A stretch of 14,913 nucleotides of DNA, from assembly GCF_001949145.1 (NCBI RefSeq), contig NW_019091592.1, positions 100,477-115,389 on the forward strand, in the 5' to 3' direction. The stretch comes from Acanthaster planci. Taxonomy: Eukaryota; Echinodermata; Asteroidea; Valvatida; Acanthasteridae. Positions 8,957 to 14,913 of the stretch are shown here, one piece after another (positions within the stretch are counted from its first letter, which is position 1; the number at the start of each line of letters is the position of its first letter). The translations under genes were made by a program, and so were the position numbers. A model generated the notes under the pieces. The model had not been told where the DNA came from and did not search any database. It worked only from the letters and a program-made list of their open reading frames with translations.

Positions 8957-9697
8957 GTAATGGAATTACATTTCAGAGCAAAATTGACTGTTATTTTCCA
9001 TGCTATGAATTAGTCCTATGACCTACATGTAGCTGACTACAAAGTCTTTAATAAGGTCTTGTTAAAGCCCTACCATCATACCAGTAAGAAAAGATTGAAA
9101 CATACTACTTGTAGAAAGGTCCAAGGCCCAGAATGTTTCGGTAACGGAATTACGTCAGAAAATGAGAAACTTTTTTAAACATAATTTTGAAAAATAAATT
9201 CTCTGAAATCTATAACATGAAAGCCACAGCTACACATCTATTTGTTTTCCCTATGGTTTCAACTTTATTGTAGCAGCAGTTTTAGAGTATTGATATTTAC
9301 AAATTTTCCATACTTGGTCATTTTTTCAAAAAAAGCAGTGGTAACGGAATTAAAAAAACATAACAGAATTACACTTGCAACATGAACCTTGAAAAATTCC
9401 AATTTTTGAAAAGCTCTGGGCATGTTTTTAGCTTTAACCACATTAAAATAAACCGTAATACAATGCATCGGTATGCCAAATTGAAAGATAATTCAATTTT
9501 TGTACCTAGCAACAAGGATTTATTAGAAAAGAACACAAAATTTGAAACTTGTGAACCCTGAGTTGTGATCAGAAACAAGGCAGTTGCTTCAAGAATATTT
9601 GTTGGCTTCAAACTGTTTAATCTTGCTCCTGTTTGCAGGCTAAGACTTGCTTCCATATATATCCAACAGTAAACATTAAATATGGTAATGAAATTAC
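8957..9697. repeat. Five dispersed copies of a GTAAY-GRA-ATTAC dyad
   Basis: Copies: GTAATGGAATTAC at 8957-8969 (perfect palindrome with 3-bp centre), GTAACGGAATTAC at 9141-9153, GTAACGGAATTAA at 9341-9353, ATAACAGAATTAC at 9360-9372 and GTAATGAAATTAC at 9685-9697 (perfect palindrome). All are in the same orientation by their G(G/A)A centre. Flanking sequence is not obviously shared, so this is not a simple tandem array. The two perfect copies match TAAT-N3-ATTA, the spacing known for paired-class homeodomain dimers; a regulatory role is only a possibility. Confidence 0.6.
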
Positions 9698-10034
9698 ACA
9701 ATTACAACCCATGAACATGGTATTACCTAATGAGCTGTGAAACCACAATACTATTGTCCATATGTACAAGTAACTGCACCTGACATCATGTGTATGATCC
9801 TGAAGTATTGAGATAGCCAACACGAGCTGAATGAGCTCCTTTTTTGGCACAAATCAAAAAACTGCAATACACACTGAAGAGTCTTGAACTACTGCAATGC
9901 AGTCATGTACAGAGCAGGTATCTAGAGCCATTTGATCAATGACCAAAATTAAGTGTACATATCTGAATGCAAGCTAGTTGACCATCTCTAGTCAACTGGG
10001 TGGAACCATCCTCTGGGGACTGGTCGCACTGGTA

Positions 10035-10440
10035 TTCAGTACATGTACACATAGGAGACATACATGTAGTGCTCAAAAAGAAAAAGGCCTGTATGAATAA
10101 TGATTATTTTAACAAGCCCTCTCTTTAGCCCTCTACATATAGGATTTCAAAATTAATTTTAGTAATTACCACGAGTTCATTACATTAACATGTATAATTA
10201 CATGTACATGTACCTCATAATTTTTTATGTTGTACTTTTTCAGGCATAGGCCTGCAGTCCACAACAAAATCTGTAAACACAAGTATTACACCCAGCAACT
10301 TTAGGGAATAATGAGCCCTTCAGAATAAGTAATAGAATAAGATAATAAAGTGCTGAAAAACTACAATGTAATAATTATGAGTATTAACTTGTTCATGTGC
10401 ATTATGTACATGTACACTACAAGTAGGTCTACATGTAGGC
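10035..10440. repeat. Cluster of TACATGTA palindromes
   Basis: ACATGTA/TACATGT words recur at about 10040, 10062, 10189, 10200-10213 (ATTACATGTACATGTACC), 10407 and 10430, the last running into TAGGCCTA. The same word is scattered elsewhere (near 24, 132, 2350, 2400, 7275, 8910, 9025, 12798) but is densest here. TACATGTA and TAGGCCTA are, as I recall, over-represented in several marine invertebrate genomes, so this is more a genome-wide sequence habit than a specific element. Confidence 0.6.
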
Positions 10441-10899
10441 CTATGTATTCAGTAAGTGTCTATTTTCATGTCCCAATACTTTGATGCCCCATAAATGAAA
10501 CATTTTGGAATTTTATGATGTGTTCCTTTGCATACTTGTGTTAACAAACATAATTCTGATGAAAAGTGATCTTTAAAAACTTGCCAAATAAAATTTTTGG
10601 GGATTAATTTTTTTTCTAAAGACAATATCCACCTCCAAAAGCTCATGTCCTGATAGTACTATGCGAAAACTGCAACTGTTAAATTTTTTAATTGGAGAAA
10701 TTCTCTTTCTCGACAACACTCTCAACCGACATTTATCTGTCACTTAAATCCATTCAGTGCTTCAAATATGCCAGGATAAATTTATTATGGTTTAAATTTT
10801 TGGGGGGTCAGAAAATGTTTGTCCCGCGGATCTGAGTCACATACCGTCACGAAAATAAATAACGCCCTCACTAGTTGATAAAGAGCAATCTGAAGCGCT

Positions 10900-11677
10900 G
10901 TCTCAGTTTCTATGCACCCGCTCGATATGCACTTGTTTGGAGCTCGTGTTTTCTTCAGCTTATCCATCATTAAACCTATTCAAAACCTGGAGTTTACCTC
11001 GATTGAAGGTGAGTACCTTTATTCAGTGTCATATCCGAATGCTATACAAATCGTAAAGTACATACAGTTATTTTTTTTTTGTAAAGATTATTGCAAAAAG
11101 ATCTGTGACCTTTGCCAGCTTCCCAAACTTTCCAACAATCATGGCAAGAACCGCCAAGTTCTGCTAGGCCAAAGGTTAAGACCGTCATGTCCGACATGCT
11201 CAGTTCTGTCACATTACACACTGTCTCGTTTGTGACAGAGATGACAGGCTTTGTAACGGATATGACTTAATCCATTTTGGAGGGCTTGGGCATTATTTTG
11301 TTTGACATGTTAACATGGTTAAGCATGTTAAGTCTTAATTTAGGCCTACTTTTGCACAAAATTGCTGACCTCTTTTTTGGGGGGGGAAAAGTGTTTTTGA
11401 TGTTGCGCCTAACATTATTTATTCCTGTCTTCAGTCTTAGGTCCATATAATATGGAGTTCACAGTCACAATGAGACTGGTCTGGAAATAGCCCCATAAAT
11501 GGGACCCAGGTTCTAGGCATTGCAAAGGCCTACACTGTTTCGTACACTAGGCATAATTAGGCCTCAGTTGAACCTTTTTTGTATAAATTTGGGATTTACT
11601 GAAACCAGGCTTTTGCAACTTACAGTTTCTTCCTTGAACTTATAACGTTAAGTAAACTTTTAATTTCCTTATCACAG
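10900..11677 (+). other. Possible 5' untranslated exon and first intron of the transposase-like gene
   Basis: The sequence GATTGAAG|GTGAGT at 11001-11014 is a near-ideal splice donor (exon end 11008). A good acceptor, TTTCCTTATCACAG, ends at 11677, two bases before the ATG at 11679. A 5' non-coding exon ending at 11008 and a 669-bp intron would place the start codon at the beginning of exon 2, a common arrangement. Upstream at about 10831-10838 lies TGAGTCAC, an AP-1-like word, and no clear TATA box. Transcription is inferred only from the paired splice signals. The open frame at 10912-11235 crosses the donor and has no recognisable domain. Confidence 0.35.
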
Positions 11678-11678
11678 A

Positions 11679-12229
11679 ATGGCTCTTACAGGAGCAGAAC
11701 GTGCCAGAAGACACCGTGATTGCATTAAAAACAACCAAACACGGAAAGCTCAATACATGGAAAAAGAGAGGATTTGAAAGAAGGTGAACTATATTCCTAT
11801 TTCACAGAGAAGTGAGCGACAACAGAATAAAACAAGAAGTTGGTGCATGAGTACAAGGAAATATCATCATGCTAAGAAACATTCTACGACCAGCTTCCAG
11901 ACAGTCCTCTGATATTGCCAGTAAGCGAAAGTGCTTCAAATTCATCACGCTCAACTCTGCAACAGTCAGTTGATCTGAGGACCAACAGAGGTCACAAAAA
12001 GGTCAAGACGGATAGAGCAAAAGCCTACAGACAAAATAGAGTCCTAACCAGGAAATTAAAGCAACAAGAGAGACTGGTTCAGCAGTGGAAGAAGAGGTAC
12101 CACAGGGTAAATGAACAGTTGCTTGAAACGAAGGGAATCAACACGATCAAAAACAAGGATGCTACTACGACAGTGTATAGTGAACAGAGAAGTAACCAAA
12201 AAACTTGTCTTTCACCATGTTCTACTTGA
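11679..12229 (+). pseudogene. N-terminal basic and coiled-coil part of the transposase-like gene
   Basis: The ATG at 11679 opens MALTGAERARRHRD, then about 18 polar residues to KERI and a TGA at 11775. Past the stop the same frame remains readable (KKVNYIPISQRSERQQ) until about 11880. The reading then shifts by two: from 11882 it gives DQLPDSPLILPVSES, a Ser-rich stretch, and a strongly basic segment (GHKKVKTDRAKAYRQNRVL) that runs into a predicted coiled coil, KLKQQERLVQQWKKRYHRV, to about 12165. The final residues to 12229 are probably the wrong frame. The A-E-R-x-R-R-H-R-D start is typical of the family as I recall it. Arg/Lys density suggests nucleic-acid binding or nuclear localisation (inference). 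Confidence 0.65.
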
Positions 12230-12624
12230 TGAATTGCGTAACAAGTATTGGCACAACAAGGCACAGTGAGATAAGCAAAAGATTGGATGAATTGCTGCGA
12301 GTAACATAGTAAAAAATACAGGATGGTGAAACGCTTGTCGTTGACACTTGGAGCAAATGCTCATCGCCTCATCCGTAAAGATAAGGGCAAAAATCTAAAA
12401 TATGAAGGGGTCGAGAGAAGTGACAGGGTAAACAAAACAAACAAGTTACTCAATGACTTCTTTGAACGCGATGACAACGGGCGACAAATGCCAGGCAAAA
12501 TAGACACAATCACAACAAAAAGGTAAAGAAACAGAAACGACTGTTGAATGACAACTTTAAAGTGCTTCATGCTAAGTTCCTGTATGAAAATCCAACACTG
12601 TCAGTACACTTACTCTACCTTCTG
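12180..12624 (+). pseudogene. Middle helical domain of the transposase-like gene, three frames
   Basis: The frame from 12180 reads EVTKKLVFHHVLLDELRNKY, KAQ, TGA, DKQKIG, TGA, IAASNIVK. The frame from about 12320 continues with MVKRLSLTLG, then NDFFERDDNGRQMPGK up to a stop at 12524-12526. The frame from 12517 continues with KKQKRLLNDNFKVLHAKF to 12624. The pieces follow on without gaps: IVK then MVKRLS; ERDDN-R-MPGK then QKRLLND. The order A-S-N-I-V-K ... F-(E/T)-R-D-D-N-x-R-x-x-P-G-K ... K-R-(L/V)-L-N-D is one I recognise from this family. The function of this region is unknown to me. Confidence 0.65.
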
Positions 12625-12900
12625 TAAACTTAGGACCTTGGTGAATAGTGAAACCATCAATCAGTGATCTTGACTCTTGCAGGTGTAAGACATGCAGCAA
12701 CATTGAGCTCATGAATCAAATTCTGGCTACCAATAGAGTAATGACTACTGTTGAAGAATCAATGAAATCAGCTGTTTGCGACATCTGCAGCAAGGCATGT
12801 ACATGTATGCATGGAGAGTGTGAAGCATGCCAGGGGAAACAAGTACATTTCCAGCTGCCTAAACAAGACAAGCAGGTCGAATACATGCAGTGGGTAACCA
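12602..12900 (+). pseudogene. Cys-rich, probably zinc-binding region of the transposase-like gene
   Basis: A short stretch at 12602-12640 reads YSTFCKLRTLV (family pattern S-T-F-C-R-L-R-P). After a frame change, 12645-12900 reads KPSISDLDSCRCKTCSNIEL, a linker, CDICSKACTCMHGECEACQG, a spacer and WVTKE. The C-x-C-x2-C and C-x2-C-x3-C-x-C-x4-C-x2-C spacing suggests metal binding (inference). In the family S-D-R-D-(T/S)-C-x-C follows the R-L-R-P block closely, as here. No stop lies inside 12648-12914, making this one of the better-preserved pieces. Confidence 0.65.
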
Positions 12901-12903
12901 AGG

Positions 12904-13650
12904 AATGTATATGGTGATGGAAAATCAACAACTGTAACTGAAACAAATTCAAGAGCACTTTTCTCACTGTGTGAAAAATACGAAGCAGAGCTGAAGCACT
13001 GCTACACTACCCATTACTTCAACATTTTGCATCAGTACGCAGAGCTGGGCAAATTAAGGGCAAACCGTGGGAGAAAATTCTGTTGTTGTGCACATAGACT
13101 TCTCTGAACATTATAACTGCAAGTACACTGAAGAGATACAAAGTGTTCACTTCGGTGCATCACACCAGCAGGCATCTTTGCACACAGGAGTGTATGATAC
13201 TTCAGATGGATACTGTACAATATCTGACTGCACATGGCACAATCCCTCTGGGATTTGGGGGCAACTTGGCCCAATTTTGCAGGAAATCAAGGAGTGAAAC
13301 CCAGCCATAACAACAGTACACTTCATTTCGGATGGGCCCACTACACAGTACAGAAACAAAAAGAACTTTTGGCTTGGATCAACTGTCCCAAAGAGTAAAG
13401 GTTATGGAACTTTATGGAAACAGGGCAAGGGAAGGGGGCTCCTGGTGGCATTGGGGGTGTTTTAAAGAGAACTGCCGACTCGCTTGTGACACAGGACAAA
13501 GACATCCCAAATGCACACAAACTGTACCAGTCCCTGAGGTCAGTGACAACACAACATTTGATTTGGGTGGCAGAGGAGGAAATCGACAAATTTGACAACA
13601 AAATACCGAAAGACCTAATCAGCGTGAACAGAACTATGAAAATACATCAG
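12904..13650 (+). pseudogene. RNase H-like catalytic core of the transposase-like gene
   Basis: The frame from 12904 reads GDGKSTTVTE, CEKYEAELKHCYTTHYF and LHQYAELGKLRANRGRKF. The frame from 13067 reads VVVHIDFSEHYNCKYTEEIQ, SVHFGASHQQASLHTGVYD, then IWGQLGPIL, a TGA at 13295, and VHFISDGPTTQYRNKKNFW. From 13414 the frame reads ETGQGKGAPGGIGGVLKRTA, DSLVTQDKDIPNA and MKIHQ, ending at a splice donor. The Asp codons at 13097 (IDFSE) and 13331 (SDG) are candidate metal-binding residues of an RNase H fold (inference from paired Asp after beta-strand-like hydrophobics). Where I remember HGKG-x-PDG-x-GG this copy has QGKGAPGG: Gln for His at 13426 and Gly for Asp at 13444. Confidence 0.72.
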
Positions 13651-14148
13651 GTGATTTTTATTTTTAACAACCCTAACGCCCTTGGGCATTGGCAAAATCG
13701 TATTAAAATTGTAAATGTTGTTTTTAATGTATTAATAACATGCCTGACGGTGTAAATGGCAGTGATTGAACAAATCCCTCAAACGTTCTATAAATTGATT
13801 ATTTTTCCCCATCTCTATTATTCCTGACATCAGAAAGAGTCTCCCATAAGAAGTTCACTAATTTTCCTCAGAAGTGACTCATCAGCCCTCAAGAAGCACT
13901 TAAAAAAAACAAAAAATCAATTTCAGCAGAGAGACTCCATGTTTTTTGATAAGTACATTCAGAAGGATATGAAAGTGGGTAATACGAAATGCCTGATTAC
14001 AATTTTCTAGAGTTTGCACACAAAAACAAAAATCCTCTGATGACCTTCTTTAGGTGATAATGATCTTTTATCATGACTAATAATCACATCTGGATTATGC
14101 ATGTTAATGTAAGTGATTACGTTTTCATTTTCTTCGTGTTATCCAGAG
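13651..14148 (+). other. Intron of the transposase-like gene
   Basis: The exon side ends ACATCAG|GTGATT (donor at 13651). The other side has a pyrimidine-rich GTTTTCATTTTCTTCGTG tract and TATCCAGAG|ATG (acceptor AG at 14147-14148). Both borders are phase 0, joining MKIHQ to MLLTNDPEVV, and the SCFC motif follows at the spacing I expect. The 498-bp interval is AT-rich with stops in all frames. An alternative acceptor two bases earlier (14145-14146) would break the frame. Confidence 0.65.
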
Positions 14149-14709
14149 ATGCTGTTGACCAATGATCCTGAGGTTGTTAAGCATCAGGAGCTGAGTTGCT
14201 TCTGCAATGGCATAACCTGCTTCAAAACATCCCAAGCGAAGTTAAGACGAACAAAGGAACAGGCAGCTGAGGATAGGGTAACCAAGAAGAGGACAATCGA
14301 GAAGAGGACAGGACAAGACAGGACAGCCCTGAAAGGTATGACCCAGGAAGGGATAGTCACAGCAGGGGCAGGGACAGACCAGAAAAAGACATCCAAAGAA
14401 AGGACAGTTAACCAACAAAATGGTGTTCTGAAGCCTGTGACATTTGAGAATGCCAAGATTGGTGAATTCTGTGTGGTGGTATATGAGAAAGAGCCATATC
14501 CGGGCATTATTGATGATATAGATGCCGACTCGGTAGAAGTGAATTCCATGGCAAGAGTGGGGAAAAATACATTTTTCTGGCCACTATGGGAAGACAAGTA
14601 TGACGATGTCGTTACTTGGATACTGCCACCGAAGAAAGTGACCAACAGGCATCACCAGGTTGCCATGGATTACTGGCGAGAAATTCTTGTGAAACTCGAT
14701 GTTGAATGA
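14149..14709 (+). CDS. Intact terminal exon of the transposase-like gene
   Basis: There are 186 open codons to TGA at 14707-14709, with no disruption. The order is: VKHQELSCFCNGITCF (short Cys motif), a highly charged linker rich in Lys, Arg, Thr and Asp, then NAKIGEFCVVVYEKEPYPGI, DSVEVNSMARVGKNTFFWP, DDVVTWILPPKKVTNRHHQV and WREI near the end. G-x-(F/W)-C-V-V-x-Y-x-x-x-x-Y-P-G-x-I followed by M-x-(R/K)-x-G-x-N-x-F-F-W-P and a final V-T-x-R-H is the family's C-terminal domain as I recall it; it has the look of a small beta-barrel (chromo/Tudor/SH3-like), which is inference. The linker's DNA contains degenerate GGACAG-type repeats (about 14280-14405), which may have expanded it. The longer open frame starting at 14113 runs back into the intron. 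Whether this exon is expressed, alone or with other exons, cannot be told from sequence. Confidence 0.68.
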   Translation: MLLTNDPEVVKHQELSCFCNGITCFKTSQAKLRRTKEQAAEDRVTKKRTIEKRTGQDRTALKGMTQEGIVTAGAGTDQKKTSKERTVNQQNGVLKPVTFENAKIGEFCVVVYEKEPYPGIIDDIDADSVEVNSMARVGKNTFFWPLWEDKYDDVVTWILPPKKVTNRHHQVAMDYWREILVKLDVE

Positions 14710-14913
14710 ATGCAAAATTACTTAATGCGGTGTACGCCTTTATCTGTAAAAATCTTGCCATGTTGTTACACATTTTTCTTAACCACTTCATGCCGGGGCA
14801 TTTTTGAATGTTGATGATGCTGGGCCTGCATGACTATCATTTATTCCGTTTTCAAAATCCTTCAAAAATTCATCATTTCATTTAACGGTCGTTTATAGCC
14901 ACACAAAGTAATC
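14710..14913. other. 3' flank of the transposase-like gene
   Basis: AT-rich sequence after the stop codon. No AATAAA is seen in the 204 bp available. No inverted terminal repeat matching the upstream flank (10900-11678) was found by eye, so the outer end of any transposon may lie beyond the window. Confidence 0.4.

Larger units (their letters stand above)
8874..10899. other. Long stretch without recognised genes, rich in short palindromes
   Basis: No exon or transposon protein was recognised in either orientation. The minus-strand frames at 9265-9468, 9369-9701, 9617-9850 and 10449-10646 are AT-rich and featureless. What stands out is short-word structure: the GTAAY dyads (8957-9697) and TACATGTA palindromes (about 10035-10440), listed separately. 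Confidence 0.45.
11679..14709 (+). pseudogene. Decayed transposase-like multidomain gene (uncharacterised invertebrate family)
   Basis: Read across frames, the plus strand gives a continuous ordered protein of roughly 800-850 codons: a start MALTGAERARRHRD, a basic N-terminus, a coiled coil, a helical domain, Cys clusters, an RNase H-like core, an SCFC motif and a C-terminal domain. I remember this architecture, with its HIDFSE-NY, SDG-TQYRNK and HGKG-PDG-GG motifs and its FFWP C-terminus, from many-copy uncharacterised proteins of cnidarians, molluscs and echinoderms; I know no formal family name. Repeated copies and paired Asp motifs suggest a transposase, which is inference. The copy is broken: in-frame TGA at 11775, 12267, 12288 and 13295, and frame changes near 11890, 12175, 12310, 12518, 12600, 12645, 12902, 13067 and 13405. 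One intron (13651-14148) has consistent phase, so this is not a processed copy. Confidence 0.75.

Noticed and set aside
13820-13980. Extra exon inside the intron of the transposase-like gene
   Set aside because: CATCAG and GTAATACG could act as splice sites, but joining MKIHQ directly to the 14149 exon keeps phase and motif spacing, and the segment shows no family motif.
14184-14645. 153-codon minus-strand open frame
   Set aside because: It is antisense to the terminal exon whose plus-strand reading has family motifs; the minus reading has none.

Overview
The window is about 14.9 kb of AT-rich, mostly non-coding animal nuclear DNA. GT-AG introns, heavily decayed retrotransposons, a long minisatellite and many TACATGTA and TAGGCCTA words all point to a metazoan. 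These words and the transposon families suggest a marine invertebrate, perhaps an echinoderm, hemichordate or cephalochordate; that placement is an impression from memory. No bacterial-type gene, tRNA, rRNA or CRISPR array was seen.

From left to right: a single 116-bp exon on the minus strand (1482-1597) encodes part of a PR/SET domain resembling PRDM10, so most of the left third is probably intron of that gene or flanking DNA. Between 2453 and 4888 lies wreckage of DIRS-like (tyrosine-recombinase) retrotransposons on the minus strand. It contains the end of an RNase H-like domain, two different recombinase halves in tandem, and a cluster of inverted ACTGTTTGGGTAGG repeats like the termini and internal complementary region of these elements. 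The RNase H similarity stops at the edge of a 28-copy, roughly 36-bp pyrimidine-rich minisatellite (4887-5961). A lone Ty3/gypsy RNase H fragment lies at 7403-7702 on the minus strand. Next come a short 19-22 bp tandem repeat (8741-8873), a scatter of GTAAY-GRA-ATTAC dyads (8957-9697) and a cluster of TACATGTA palindromes (about 10035-10440).

The right-hand 3 kb (11679-14709, plus strand) is the most informative part. It is a degenerate gene for a multi-domain protein that I recall as a repeated, uncharacterised family in invertebrate genomes. It has a basic N-terminus, a coiled coil, Cys clusters, a D-containing RNase H-like core with HIDFSE and HFISDGPTTQYRNK motifs, and a C-terminal CVV-YPG-FFW domain. 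The body has about eight frame changes and four in-frame TGA stops, yet the last exon (14149-14709) is fully open behind a credible intron. The likely reading is a dead transposase-like or TE-derived gene with a better-preserved 3' exon.
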